Assembly: GCA_030429955.1 (NCBI GenBank)
Contig: JAUIGO010000025.1
Location: forward strand, 1-40,054
From: Bacteroidia bacterium
GTDB lineage: Bacteria > Bacteroidota > Bacteroidia > Flavobacteriales > Flavobacteriaceae
Reading direction: 5' to 3'
Length of the DNA stretch: 40,054 bases
Under the pieces are notes generated by a model. That model was not told the DNA's origin. It did no database searches and worked only from the letters and a program-made list of their open reading frames with translations. Positions 16,969 to 25,581 of this stretch are shown in pieces (the stretch's first letter is position 1; every line of letters starts with the position of its first letter). The position numbers were made by a program, and so were the translations under genes.

Positions 16969-17886
16969 CCCTCTAGCCTTTTTTTCCTGTGGCAATAAAC
17001 AATGGTATGTAAAACTATTTGCAGGTGTTGTAATGTGTAATTCTTTGCCTTGTCTCACTATGTAACCATTGAAATTATCAAGTTCACTTGGACGTCCTTC
17101 CATAATATCACGTTGCATGGAAGCTGTTGTTTTAGCATTTAAATTATCAACTACTTTAAGCAACATTTCAATATCATCATTGGTTAATGCAATCCCTTTT
17201 GCATTGGCGACAGCCACAATCTCGTTAGCTGTTTGGTACATGATTTGCCTGATGTGTTCGTCATTTCTCATGACTCCAAACTCAACTCGAGTTAAGGCTC
17301 CAATACCACTTACTGTTGCTATAAACAGAAATTTTTTCCAGATATCTAAATGGATATCATCTGAAACTTTATTTTTTATTCCTGCTTTATCAAATAGTGC
17401 TGATACATTTTGAACTCGTTTTGATTTTTCATTATCGTATTCGCCAAAAACAATCTCAGGGTCAAATGCAAAATGATCAATGATTCCTGGTGATTCTACA
17501 CGACTCACTATTTTACATAGACCAGCTAAAACGTTTTTATGAGGAAGCACTTCTCTTAATTTATCTGCATTATCAGCGCCATTTTGTAAAGGTAATACCA
17601 TAGTTTTTTCACCAATAATGGGTTTTAACTGAACAGCAACGTCTTCAACTTGCCAAGATTTCACACCTAAAATGACTAAATCTGGATGTTTAATACTAGC
17701 CACATCATCTGTCACTTTTGGATGTACTTTAAAATTGCCTTGAATACTTTTTACTTGCAATCCGTTACTTTTAATCGCTTGCAAGTGTTTCCCTCGAGCA
17801 ATAAAGGTCACATCATTACCAGCTTGAGCTAGTTTCCCTCCAAAATATCCACCAACTCCTCCAGCGCCAAATACAACAATGTTCAT
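16960..17886 (-). CDS. panE: 2-dehydropantoate 2-reductase family protein
   Basis: The 308-residue protein begins MNIVVFGAGGVGGYFGGKLA, the NADPH-binding GxGxxG of the ApbA/PanE family. LGVKSWQVEDVA, LPLQNGADN and DIWKKFLFIATVSGIGALTR, which carries the catalytic lysine region, follow. ASMQRDIMEGRPSELDNFNG is the C-terminal signature with the substrate-contacting Ser/Asn pattern. It reduces ketopantoate to pantoate for CoA synthesis, although the family also includes paralogues with other 2-keto acid substrates. It is a single gene, convergent with the transporter and divergent from ftsX. Confidence 0.87.
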   Translation of the reverse strand: MNIVVFGAGGVGGYFGGKLAQAGNDVTFIARGKHLQAIKSNGLQVKSIQGNFKVHPKVTDDVASIKHPDLVILGVKSWQVEDVAVQLKPIIGEKTMVLPLQNGADNADKLREVLPHKNVLAGLCKIVSRVESPGIIDHFAFDPEIVFGEYDNEKSKRVQNVSALFDKAGIKNKVSDDIHLDIWKKFLFIATVSGIGALTRVEFGVMRNDEHIRQIMYQTANEIVAVANAKGIALTNDDIEMLLKVVDNLNAKTTASMQRDIMEGRPSELDNFNGYIVRQGKELHITTPANSFTYHCLLPQEKKARGLS

Positions 17887-17999
17887 ATCTTTGAGTTATT
17901 AATTACAGTTTCAACCAAAATTAATCGATTTAAATGAATAAAACGAATTTCAATTTAACAGATTCATATATATGTGGGAATGACAATTATTAATGATAT

Positions 18000-18019
18000 C
18001 AAAAGACTTTTGTCTTTTG
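18000..18019. repeat. Perfect inverted repeat upstream of ftsX
   Basis: CAAAAGAC, TTTT, GTCTTTTG forms an 8-bp hairpin 52 bp before the ftsX start. It could be an operator or a leader structure. It is not followed by a clean T run, so it is not called a terminator. Confidence 0.4.
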
Positions 18020-18071
18020 AAGTTTCTTTTGAGATACTTTATTATTTTTACACCATCAACTAAAACACGCT

Positions 18072-18950
18072 ATGAGCTCATCTTTTGAAAAGCATCAAAA
18101 ACGCCGATTAATATCTTCTTATTTTTCAGTGGTTTTAAGTATTGCATTGGTCTTATTTTTAATAGGATTGTTAGGAATGCTCGTGTTGAATGCTAAAACC
18201 ATTTCAGATAATTTTAAAGAACGCGTTGTCATGACCATTTACCTTAACGACAATGCTAAAGAAGTTGAAATCAACCAGTTGCAAAAAAGTTTGATGCTTG
18301 CCAAATATATAAAAGAAACCAAATATGTCTCTAAAGAAGATGCTGCTGCTTTTATGCAAAATGAATATGGTGAAGACTTTTTGGATGATGTTGGTTACAA
18401 TCCTTTACAGAACTCTATTGATGTAAACTTAAAAGCAGACTATGTGACTGAGCAACGTTTGGATAGTATTTCTGAAGCCACAATGACCAAGAAATTTGTT
18501 GCCGAAGTTCGTTATGATAAAGATTTGGTATCTATGATGAATAGCAACGTAAAACGTATTAGTCTTTGGGTTTTAATCATCAGTGGATTATTTACTCTTA
18601 TTGCAGTATTGCTAATTAACAGCTCGATAAGATTATCTATTTACTCTAAACGTTTCACCATAAAAACCATGCAAATGGTTGGTGCTACTAAACAATTTAT
18701 TAGACGACCTTTCATTTGGAAAAGCATTAAACTAGGTGTCATTGGAGCTATTCTAGCACTCATTGGTATGGCAGTTGTACTCTATTATGTTGACAAAACC
18801 TTTTCTGAATTACAATTACTAAACAAGCCAATAATGATTGGTGGATTGTTTTTGGGTGTGTTTGTACTTGGTGTTGTTATAACTTGGATTAGTACTTATA
18901 TTGCGACACAACGTTTCTTGAATTTAAAGACAGATCAGTTATACTACTAA
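18072..18950 (+). CDS. ftsX: Cell division protein FtsX
   Basis: The 292-residue inner-membrane protein has one N-terminal membrane segment (SVVLSIALVLFLIGLLGMLVL) and an extracytoplasmic domain of about 120 residues. Three C-terminal segments form the FtsX/MacB-type permease (LWVLIISGLFTLIAVLLINS, with MQMVGATKQFIRRPF as the coupling loop). FtsX works with the ATPase FtsE, not in this window, to switch on peptidoglycan hydrolases at the septum. It heads the cluster with DUF3098, uppP and truB that is standard in Bacteroidetes. A TATTTTTA box at 18043-18050 is a weak promoter candidate. Confidence 0.93.
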   Translation: MSSSFEKHQKRRLISSYFSVVLSIALVLFLIGLLGMLVLNAKTISDNFKERVVMTIYLNDNAKEVEINQLQKSLMLAKYIKETKYVSKEDAAAFMQNEYGEDFLDDVGYNPLQNSIDVNLKADYVTEQRLDSISEATMTKKFVAEVRYDKDLVSMMNSNVKRISLWVLIISGLFTLIAVLLINSSIRLSIYSKRFTIKTMQMVGATKQFIRRPFIWKSIKLGVIGAILALIGMAVVLYYVDKTFSELQLLNKPIMIGGLFLGVFVLGVVITWISTYIATQRFLNLKTDQLYY

Positions 18951-19016
18951 TTACTATATATCTGAAAAATAAAACTTATCCAATTTACGTTTTCTGAATA
19001 AACCAACATATTAGAA

Positions 19017-19346
19017 ATGAAACGTATCGTTCTTTTTCTTACTCTATTTTCACTTTTTCAATCTTGTATAATTAACAATCCAAAACCTGAAGAATGTGAA
19101 GTTTTAGAAATTACTATCAAAAAAATAACTGAAGGATCTTCCTATGATATTGTGTTTCATGATGATGGTACAGATTACTATTATATTAATCGTGGACTGC
19201 AACAAGGCTTAAATTTAGATTCCCTTAACGCTAAAGTTTTAAATAAAACCGTTACTTTGCACTTACCAAAGATGTTGTTTGGCACATCAGAGCATATAGC
19301 GCAAATGGCATTTGGTGATGAGATAATATTTACTGAATTCGATTAA
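19017..19346 (+). CDS. Small lipoprotein of unknown function
   Basis: The 109-residue protein has a lipoprotein signal peptide (MKRIVLFLTLFSLFQSC, Cys 17) and a short mature domain (ECEVLEITIKKITEGSSYDI, FHDDGTDYYYINRG). I recognise no family. It sits between ftsX and DUF3098, which usually adjoin each other, so it looks like a local insertion into a conserved cluster. It ends one base before the DUF3098 start and is surely cotranscribed with it. A role at the division site is only a guess from context. Confidence 0.75.
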   Translation: MKRIVLFLTLFSLFQSCIINNPKPEECEVLEITIKKITEGSSYDIVFHDDGTDYYYINRGLQQGLNLDSLNAKVLNKTVTLHLPKMLFGTSEHIAQMAFGDEIIFTEFD

Positions 19347-19347
19347 C

Positions 19348-19614
19348 ATGGGAGAACAAAAACGTAAAGAAGACGCAAAAGACAATTTTATTTTTGGCAA
19401 AAAAAACTATAAATGGATGTTTATTGGTTTAGGTTTTATTGCACTAGGTTTTATTTTAATGTCTGGAGGAGGAAGTGATGACCCAAATGTTTTTGATCCT
19501 AGTATTTTTAGTTGGAGACGAATTCGTTTAGCACCAACCTTAGTACTTATTGGTTTTGGTATTCAGATTTACGCCATATTATTGAATCCTGATAAGGAAA
19601 ATTCTGAAAAATAA
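19348..19614 (+). CDS. DUF3098 membrane protein
   Basis: The 88-residue protein has a short charged N-terminus and FIFGKKNYKWMFIGLGFIAL opening the first membrane segment. A second segment (APTLVLIGFGIQIYAILL) follows a Gly/Asp loop (LMSGGGSDDPNVFDPSIFSW). This is the DUF3098 pattern, a Bacteroidetes-only family found next to ftsX. Function is unknown; the context suggests a part in the divisome or envelope. It starts one base after the lipoprotein stop and precedes uppP by 38 bp. Confidence 0.9.
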   Translation: MGEQKRKEDAKDNFIFGKKNYKWMFIGLGFIALGFILMSGGGSDDPNVFDPSIFSWRRIRLAPTLVLIGFGIQIYAILLNPDKENSEK

Positions 19615-19652
19615 ATTTCAATTTCACAATTGCTTTTTGATACATTTGCCAC

Positions 19653-20447
19653 ATGGAAATAATTGACGCTATTATTCTAGGTATTGTACAAGGTCTTACT
19701 GAGTTTCTTCCAGTGTCATCAAGTGGGCATTTAGAACTTGGTAAAGCAATTTTGGGCGATAATTCAATACCACAAGAAAGCTTGCTTTTTAATGTAGTTG
19801 TGCATTTTGCAACTGCAATTAGCACTATGATTGTGTTTAGAAAAGATATTTTTGAAATTACCAAAGGCATCCTGAAATTTCAATGGAATGAAGAGATGCA
19901 GTTTTTAGCAAAAATTATTGTGTCAATGATTCCTGCTGTTTTTATTGGCTACAACTATGAATCTGAATTGGCCGAACTTTTTGGTGGCAATATTCTGCTG
20001 GTTGGCTTTATGTTACTCATAACAGCATTTTTATTGTTTTTGGCTGACAGGGCAAAATACACTGATAAAAAAGTAGGTTTTAAAAATGCTTTAATTATTG
20101 GTTTTGCACAAGCTGTTGCTATGCTTCCAGGCATCTCTCGCTCTGGCGCAACCATTTCAACGTCTGTACTGATAGGAATCGATAAAGCTAAAGCTGCACG
20201 ATTTTCATTTTTAATGGTTGTCCCTTTAATATTTGGCAAAATTGCTAAAGATATTTTGAGCGGAGAACTTACTTACGAAAGCTCAAATTTTACAATTCTT
20301 TCTACTGGATTTATTGCTGCATTTGTTTCAGGCTTATTTGCATGTACATTAATGATTAAATTGGTTAAAAAAAGTAAACTGACCTATTTTTCTATTTACT
20401 GTATTGTTATTGGTCTCATTGCCATTACTTATGCTTCAATGAATTAA
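19653..20447 (+). CDS. uppP: Undecaprenyl-diphosphatase
   Basis: The 264-residue integral membrane enzyme recycles undecaprenyl pyrophosphate to the monophosphate lipid carrier for peptidoglycan and other glycans. The two catalytic motifs of the BacA/UppP family are clear: GLTEFLPVSSSGHLEL near residue 15 (the Glu-rich motif with SSGH) and LPGISRSGATIS near residue 157. About eight membrane segments are seen. It abuts truB with no spacer (TAAATG), so the two are coupled. High activity of this family gives bacitracin tolerance. Confidence 0.96.
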   Translation: MEIIDAIILGIVQGLTEFLPVSSSGHLELGKAILGDNSIPQESLLFNVVVHFATAISTMIVFRKDIFEITKGILKFQWNEEMQFLAKIIVSMIPAVFIGYNYESELAELFGGNILLVGFMLLITAFLLFLADRAKYTDKKVGFKNALIIGFAQAVAMLPGISRSGATISTSVLIGIDKAKAARFSFLMVVPLIFGKIAKDILSGELTYESSNFTILSTGFIAAFVSGLFACTLMIKLVKKSKLTYFSIYCIVIGLIAITYASMN

Positions 20448-21140
20448 ATGAAAACTGCTGAAGACTTTCAATCAGGACAAGTATTACTCATAGACAAACC
20501 CTTGCATTGGACGTCTTTTCAAGCAGTAAACAAACTGCGTTGGGAAATTAGGCAAGCCTTCAACATTAAAAAAATAAAAGTTGGGCATGCAGGAACGTTA
20601 GACCCTCTAGCAACAGGATTAGTTGTTATTTGCACTGGAAAAATGACCAAGCAGATTGACACCTTTCAAGGGCAAGAAAAAGAATACACAGGAACGTTTG
20701 TATTAGGGAGCACAACACCTTCTTACGACTTAGAAACAGATATAGACAAAACATTTTCTACAAGTCATATTACTAAAGATTCTGTTTTAAGCGCAACTAA
20801 ATTATTTATTGGTGAAATTGACCAATTCCCACCTGTGTTTTCAGCTATTAAAAAAGACGGAAAACGTTTGTACGAATTTGCAAGAGCTGGCGAAAGTGTA
20901 GAGATAAAATCCAGAAAAGTTAGTATTTCAGAATTTGAAATTACCAGATTTGAAAACAATGAAGTAGATTTTAGAGTGGTTTGTAGCAAAGGCACTTATA
21001 TACGATCATTAGCAAACGATTTTGGGAAAGCCCTAAATTCTGGAGCACACTTATCAGTATTACGTCGTACAAAAATTGGTGATTTTAAAGTTAATGATGC
21101 TGTTACAATTGAAACGTTTATTGCAAATTTGCCAAAATGA
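20448..21140 (+). CDS. truB: tRNA pseudouridine(55) synthase
   Basis: The 230-residue protein makes pseudouridine 55 in the T-loop of tRNAs. The catalytic aspartate lies in HAGTLDPLATGLVVICTG near residue 50. GQEKEYTGTFVLGSTTPSYD, FPPVFSAIKKDGKRLYEFAR and CSKGTYIRSLANDFG are the other TruB signatures. The start follows directly on the uppP stop. The protein lacks a long C-terminal PUA domain, as in other short bacterial forms. Confidence 0.96.
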   Translation: MKTAEDFQSGQVLLIDKPLHWTSFQAVNKLRWEIRQAFNIKKIKVGHAGTLDPLATGLVVICTGKMTKQIDTFQGQEKEYTGTFVLGSTTPSYDLETDIDKTFSTSHITKDSVLSATKLFIGEIDQFPPVFSAIKKDGKRLYEFARAGESVEIKSRKVSISEFEITRFENNEVDFRVVCSKGTYIRSLANDFGKALNSGAHLSVLRRTKIGDFKVNDAVTIETFIANLPK

Positions 21141-21239
21141 TAGGTTCAAATTTTCATCAATATCATTGGGTTTTAAACTTTTTTCTATACTTTAACGTAT
21201 ATATAACGCACTAAATTAAATAATTACGTTTATAAATTA

Positions 21240-21974
21240 ATGCCTACTGCAAATACATACAAAGCTATGATTGCTACAACTTTATTATCAACAGTTGTGG
21301 TGTTTTTAGCGTTTACACTTCATATAAAAAAGAAATCTAAATTAGCTGCGGAAACTTTTTACGAAATGGAACCCGAACCTATTGAAGAGGAAGAAAAAGA
21401 GGAATTACAGGAAATTTTAGAGAGCTTAGATAATTTGCTAAATACTTCTAGCACAAATCAAGCATACAATGAAAACAACAATGAGCTAGACAAGGCTTTT
21501 GAAGAGCAGTTAGAAGAAATACGAAACCGAAACAATAATGAAACCGTAAATGAAGAAACTGAAACAAATGATGAATTGTCTTCTTCAAGATCTGTTTCTA
21601 ACGAGGAAGAAGCTCAAACTTTTGATAATATAAATGACATTATTGCAAAGACTTCTGAAAAAAAACGAACACCTTCTTCAAGTGGAATAAATAAAAACAG
21701 CTCTATCAGCTACTCATTGGTTAATAGAACAAAAATTGAAATTCCGCCACCAATTTATTTATGCGAAAATGGTGGAAAAGTGGTCATTAATATCACTGTT
21801 GATGCTGAAGGCAATGTTACAAACGCTTCCTATAACAGCTCAGCTTCTACAACAGACAATGGTTGTTTGGTTGACACTGCAATAGAATATGCAAAGGCAT
21901 CCTTGTTTAATTCAGATAGTTCTAAACCGTCACAAATAGGAACTATAAGTTTTATATTTAAAGGGAAAAACTAG
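21240..21974 (+). CDS. TonB-like C-terminal domain protein
   Basis: The 244-residue protein has one N-terminal membrane segment (AMIATTLLSTVVVFLAFTL) and a long acidic, Asn/Glu-rich spacer (residues 45-150, probably extended in the periplasm). A small C-terminal domain follows, with GGKVVINITVDAEGNVTNAS and SQIGTISFIFK, the fold signature of TonB C-termini. The layout is that of an energy transducer, but I see no ExbB/ExbD nearby and the spacer lacks the Pro-rich stretch of classical TonB. It may instead be one of the TonB-like proteins of unknown role. It lies 99 bp after truB and overlaps the convergent thioredoxin-like gene by 17 bp. Confidence 0.7.
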   Translation: MPTANTYKAMIATTLLSTVVVFLAFTLHIKKKSKLAAETFYEMEPEPIEEEEKEELQEILESLDNLLNTSSTNQAYNENNNELDKAFEEQLEEIRNRNNNETVNEETETNDELSSSRSVSNEEEAQTFDNINDIIAKTSEKKRTPSSSGINKNSSISYSLVNRTKIEIPPPIYLCENGGKVVINITVDAEGNVTNASYNSSASTTDNGCLVDTAIEYAKASLFNSDSSKPSQIGTISFIFKGKN

Positions 21975-22575
21975 GTGTTTGTTTTTTTAACAACTTTGTT
22001 AAATCCTTAATAACTGTCTGCCCTTTATCTTTGTTGTACCAACGTTGTAATTCTTCTTTAAACTCTGGAGTTACAGAACCATGTGTTTTTTTATAATCGT
22101 CAACCATCTTGGTCGCAGCACTTGGCCTTGGTCCATAAACACCCAATACTTTTAAAGACCTAGTATCAAGCATTATCAATTTTGGAACCGATTTGCTGCC
22201 ATTGGTCAAAAATAAATTCATTAGGTTTTCATTGTCATCACGCAACACAATTCGCATATTAATGTTTGCGTTTAACTCTGCTACTTTATTTATTACAGGC
22301 AACAAATGTGCTGCATCGCCACACCAACTTTCGGTAATGACCAACCAAATAACTTCAGTACTAAACTCTTTTATTATAGCCTTATCACTTTCAGTGATTT
22401 CAAGTTTTTTGTTCCATCTGCTCATTCGAGCTTCATTCAGCATTGTATAGTTAATGTTTGCTTCTGAAACATCATCTCCAGTAGTAAACTTATCTAAAAC
22501 CAATTTATGCATCAACCTACAATAATCTGCGTAGTTAATACTATTATTTAAACTTTCCTTAATAATTTGTTGCAT
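21958..22575 (-). CDS. Thioredoxin-family protein with single active-site cysteine
   Basis: The 205-residue cytoplasmic-looking protein has a thioredoxin-like fold. WLVITESWCGDAAHLLPVI holds the active site, where the motif reads CGDA instead of CxxC. NGSKSVPKLIMLD provides the cis-proline region. This matches the thioredoxin-like group with a WCGD motif that keeps only the first cysteine and has no clear redox cycle of the usual kind. An extra N-terminal region of about 90 residues is helical. There is no signal peptide. It is a single gene, convergent with the TonB-like gene and divergent from tag. Confidence 0.82.
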   Translation of the reverse strand: MQQIIKESLNNSINYADYCRLMHKLVLDKFTTGDDVSEANINYTMLNEARMSRWNKKLEITESDKAIIKEFSTEVIWLVITESWCGDAAHLLPVINKVAELNANINMRIVLRDDNENLMNLFLTNGSKSVPKLIMLDTRSLKVLGVYGPRPSAATKMVDDYKKTHGSVTPEFKEELQRWYNKDKGQTVIKDLTKLLKKQTPSFSL

Positions 22576-22676
22576 AATTGTACCTTTAAAGCAGTAAAAC
22601 TAATGCCTTGGTTTTTATTATTTTATGACTTTTGTCATGATTGAGCCAAGTGTTTAAACAAAAATTTACTGAATCT

Positions 22677-23243
22677 ATGGACGATAAACAAAGATGTGGT
22701 TGGTGTGTTGGTGACACTCTTTATGAAGCTTATCACGATACAGAATGGGGAGTTCCTGTGCATGATGATGCTGTTTTATTTGAGTTTTTAATTCTTGAAA
22801 CCTTTCAAGCTGGATTGAGTTGGATTACAATTTTGCGTAAACGTGAAAATTTCAGAAATGCACTTGACAATTTTGACTATAAAAAAATTGCCAAATACAA
22901 TCAAGAAAAAATTGATGCTTTACTTCAGGATTCAGGAATCATTAGAAATAAATTAAAGATAAAGGCAACCATTACCAATGCTCAAGCCTTTATGAAAATT
23001 CAGGATGAATTTGGCAGTTTTAACAATTATATCTGGAAGTTTACTGATGGGAAACCTATTAAAAATGCTATTAAAAATTACAAAGAAGCTCCTGCGAACA
23101 CGCTTTTAAGTGATGCTATTAGTAAAGATTTAAAGAAACGAGGCTTTATGTTTGTTGGCACAACAGTCATGTATGCTCATATGCAAGCCACAGGAATGGT
23201 TAATGACCATGAAATTACTTGTTTTAGATATAACGAGGTCTAA
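22677..23243 (+). CDS. tag: DNA-3-methyladenine glycosylase I
   Basis: Base-excision repair glycosylase removing 3-methyladenine. I place the start at the ATG at 22677 (188 residues, MDDKQRCGWCVGDTLYEAYH), since the usual Tag begins just before the RCxWC zinc cysteine. The upstream TTG at 22641 would add 12 unconserved residues. Zinc ligands are visible at the N-terminal Cys and HDTEWG histidine, and at the C-terminal NDHEITCF (His and Cys). TFQAGLSWITILRKRENFR is the helix-hairpin-helix region with the base-pocket residues. The stop codon overlaps that of the convergent PPK2 gene. Confidence 0.95.
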   Translation: MDDKQRCGWCVGDTLYEAYHDTEWGVPVHDDAVLFEFLILETFQAGLSWITILRKRENFRNALDNFDYKKIAKYNQEKIDALLQDSGIIRNKLKIKATITNAQAFMKIQDEFGSFNNYIWKFTDGKPIKNAIKNYKEAPANTLLSDAISKDLKKRGFMFVGTTVMYAHMQATGMVNDHEITCFRYNEV

Positions 23244-24043
23244 AAATCAAATGGTTTTATGACCTCTAAATCTTTGGCATCGTAAGGAATTAATTCCAGT
23301 ATTTTTTGAATGGCTTCAATTCTTGCCTTGCTCTTTCTGTTAGCCTTAATAATTATCCAAGGAGCCAATTCGGTATTTGTTTTTTTAAACATTTTGGTTT
23401 TATAATCTGTATAATCATCCCAAAGTTCAAGGGCTTTAGCATCAACTGCGCTGAATTTCCATTTTTTTATTGGGCTTTTCTTAATATCTTCAAAACGTTC
23501 GGCTTGCTCATCTTTAGAAATAGAAAAATAAAATTTAATAAGTCTGATTCCAGATTCAATAATCATGCGCTCAAATTCATTAACCTGATTCATGAATCTA
23601 TGATACTCCTCTTGAGTGCAGAATCCATTTACTGGTTCAACAACAGCACGATTATACCAGCTTCTGTCAAAAAATACAATTTTACCCTTTTTAGGCAAAT
23701 GGTTGATATAACGTTGAAAGTACCATTGACTTTTTTCATCTTCAGTTGGTTTTGGCAATGCAACGACTTTAAACTCACGAGGATTTAAATGTTCTGTAGC
23801 ACGTCTAATGGCGCCACCTTTACCAGCAGCGTCACGTCCCTCAAAAAGAATCACTACTTTTTCATCATGGTCTCCTACCCATTTTTGAAGTTTTATGAGT
23901 TCTTCCTGTAATTCTTTTAGCTTGTTTTCATACTTCACATAACGAAGTATTTTAGGGATAGAATAATTTTCGTCCATCAAAAATTGCTTAATCCCTTTTT
24001 TAGAGTTTAATAGCTTTAAATCTTTTGCGGTTAATTCTGTCAT
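23240..24043 (-). CDS. ppk2: Polyphosphate kinase 2 family protein (downstream copy)
   Basis: The 267-residue PPK2 kinase uses polyphosphate to phosphorylate nucleoside mono- or diphosphates, or works in reverse. Motifs are the Walker A ILFEGRDAAGKGGAIRR near residue 70, PKPTEDEKSQWYFQRY of the lid, and the Walker B-type VFFDRSWYNRAVVEPV. The single-domain length fits the short classes. It is the second of two tandem copies, 9 bp after the first stop. The two share the motifs but differ clearly elsewhere, so the duplication is not recent. Which nucleotide each uses cannot be told from sequence alone. Confidence 0.92.
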   Translation of the reverse strand: MTELTAKDLKLLNSKKGIKQFLMDENYSIPKILRYVKYENKLKELQEELIKLQKWVGDHDEKVVILFEGRDAAGKGGAIRRATEHLNPREFKVVALPKPTEDEKSQWYFQRYINHLPKKGKIVFFDRSWYNRAVVEPVNGFCTQEEYHRFMNQVNEFERMIIESGIRLIKFYFSISKDEQAERFEDIKKSPIKKWKFSAVDAKALELWDDYTDYKTKMFKKTNTELAPWIIIKANRKSKARIEAIQKILELIPYDAKDLEVIKPFDF

Positions 24044-24052
24044 GCTATTAGA

Positions 24053-24892
24053 TTATTTTATGGCTCTATGATAACGTTGAACAACATTTGGATCTCGTAA
24101 CATGGTTAAGCCCGATTTTCTCTTTCCTTCATAATCAAATTTAGATAGTAAATAACGCATACTTTCTAGTCGTGCTTGCTTTTTATTGTTTGTTATAATA
24201 AGAATCCAAGGACTAAAAGTGGTATGGGTTTTACTGAACATTTGTTCTTTATAAAAGGTATAATCATCCCAACGTATTTGTCCTTCTTTATCTACTGGAC
24301 TAAATTTCCAGCGCTTTAAAGGATTTTTTAATCTCGACTCAAATCGTCTAGCTTGTTCGTCTTTTGTGATAGAAAACCAAAATTTAACAATATCTACGCC
24401 ATCTTCATACAGCATGTGTTCAAATTCTGTGACTTGAACCATGAATTTTTCATATTGGGTGTCTGTACAAAAACCCATAACAGGTTCAACCACAGCACGA
24501 TTGTACCAACTTCTATCAAAAAAAACTATTTCACCAGGTTCAGGTAGCTCTTTAATATAGCGCCTAAAGTACCATTGTCCTTTTTCGACCTCAGTTGGTT
24601 TTGTTAAAGCCACAACTCTCATTGAACGAGGGTTTAAATGCTCTGTAAACCTTCTGATAGCTCCTCCTTTTCCTGCTGCATCGCGTCCTTCAAAAATAAC
24701 ACAAACGCGTCTTTTGTTTTTTGCAACCCAACGTTGTAAGTTTACCAATTCTGCTTGAAGCTGTAAAAGTTCTTTTTCATATTCAGCTTTCTCAATGATC
24801 TCGGCCAACTCGTTTTTAGCTACCTTTTTATTTAGGATCTCTAAAAACTTTTCCTTGTCTTCATAATGATTAAAATCTTCCTTTGTAAGCAT
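24053..24892 (-). CDS. ppk2: Polyphosphate kinase 2 family protein (upstream copy)
   Basis: A 279-residue paralogue of the next gene. Its Walker A is VIFEGRDAAGKGGAIRRFTE and its lid TKPTEVEKGQWYFRRYIKEL. The Walker B-type motif is VFFDRSWYNRAVVEPV, followed by a C-terminal arginine-rich region ending VVQRYHRAIK. An N-terminal charged helical segment of about 35 residues precedes the core. It is first in the two-gene operon, 62 bp downstream of aat on the same strand. Two adjacent PPK2 genes suggest a division of labour, for example NMP versus NDP substrates, as known for other bacteria with several PPK2s; that is an inference. Confidence 0.92.
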   Translation of the reverse strand: MLTKEDFNHYEDKEKFLEILNKKVAKNELAEIIEKAEYEKELLQLQAELVNLQRWVAKNKRRVCVIFEGRDAAGKGGAIRRFTEHLNPRSMRVVALTKPTEVEKGQWYFRRYIKELPEPGEIVFFDRSWYNRAVVEPVMGFCTDTQYEKFMVQVTEFEHMLYEDGVDIVKFWFSITKDEQARRFESRLKNPLKRWKFSPVDKEGQIRWDDYTFYKEQMFSKTHTTFSPWILIITNNKKQARLESMRYLLSKFDYEGKRKSGLTMLRDPNVVQRYHRAIK

Positions 24893-24954
24893 TTACTTTT
24901 ACTATAATGTTTTGCTAATATCTGCAATTTTTTATTTTCAATCTATGATAATAG

Positions 24955-25581
24955 TCAATTTAATAATTTTATAAAACTATCTCTGGATATATGTTTTGCA
25001 CCAAAATTCTCTAAATGTTTTGTATGTAACTGACAATCAATAAGTTTAAATTTTGAATTTTCTATAAAAATTACAAAACCTACTTTACTCGCATTACTAA
25101 CATGACTAAACATGCTTTCTCCACAAAACACACCATTGTTTAAATCAATACCATAAAGTCCACCAACCAACTTATTGTTTTGCCAAACCTCAACAGATGT
25201 TGCAAGACCTAATTCATGCAATTTGCAATATGATTCAATCATTTCTGAAGTTATCCAAGTACCACGTTGTCCTTTTCTCTTAGTTTGTGCACACGAAGTC
25301 ATGACATCTCTGAAGGCTTTATTCATAGTTATTTTAAACTCGTTGTTTTTAATTGTTTTTTGTAAACTTTTTGACACTTTCAATTCTTCAGGAAAGAGTA
25401 CAAATCTTGGATCTGGTGACCACCATAAAATGGGTTCACCTTTTTCATACCAAGGAAAAACACCTCTGGAGTAGGCTAATATTAATCGTTCTACAGACAA
25501 GTCTCCACCATAAGCCAATAAGCCATCAAAAGAAGCAAGGCTCACATCAGGAAACTCAATTTTATCAGTTAGTAGGTACAT
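24955..25581 (-). CDS. aat: Leucyl/phenylalanyl-tRNA-protein transferase
   Basis: The 208-residue transferase adds Leu or Phe to N-terminal Lys/Arg of proteins, making them N-degron substrates for ClpS-ClpAP-type degradation. Signatures are LLAYGGDLSVERLILAYSRG, then FPWYEKGEPILWWSPDPR, RGTWITSEMIESY, GGLYGIDLNNGVFCGESMFS and DCQLHTKHLENFGA. The start codon follows the AtoE-type gene stop with no gap (TAAATG), so translation is coupled, although the functions appear unrelated. Confidence 0.95.
   Translation of the reverse strand: MYLLTDKIEFPDVSLASFDGLLAYGGDLSVERLILAYSRGVFPWYEKGEPILWWSPDPRFVLFPEELKVSKSLQKTIKNNEFKITMNKAFRDVMTSCAQTKRKGQRGTWITSEMIESYCKLHELGLATSVEVWQNNKLVGGLYGIDLNNGVFCGESMFSHVSNASKVGFVIFIENSKFKLIDCQLHTKHLENFGAKHISRDSFIKLLN

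Noticed and set aside
19641-19648. TACATTTG as a uppP promoter
   Set aside because: It would start transcription at or after the uppP ATG, has no -33 element, and the gene lies inside a tight cluster.
21240-21974. Functional TonB for the receptor at 31.5 kb
   Set aside because: There is no ExbBD, no Pro-rich spacer and 10 kb separation; kept only as TonB-like.
22625-22638. ATGAC-TTTT-GTCAT inverted repeat as an operator of tag
   Set aside because: Only 5-bp arms in AT-rich DNA; likely by chance without comparative support.
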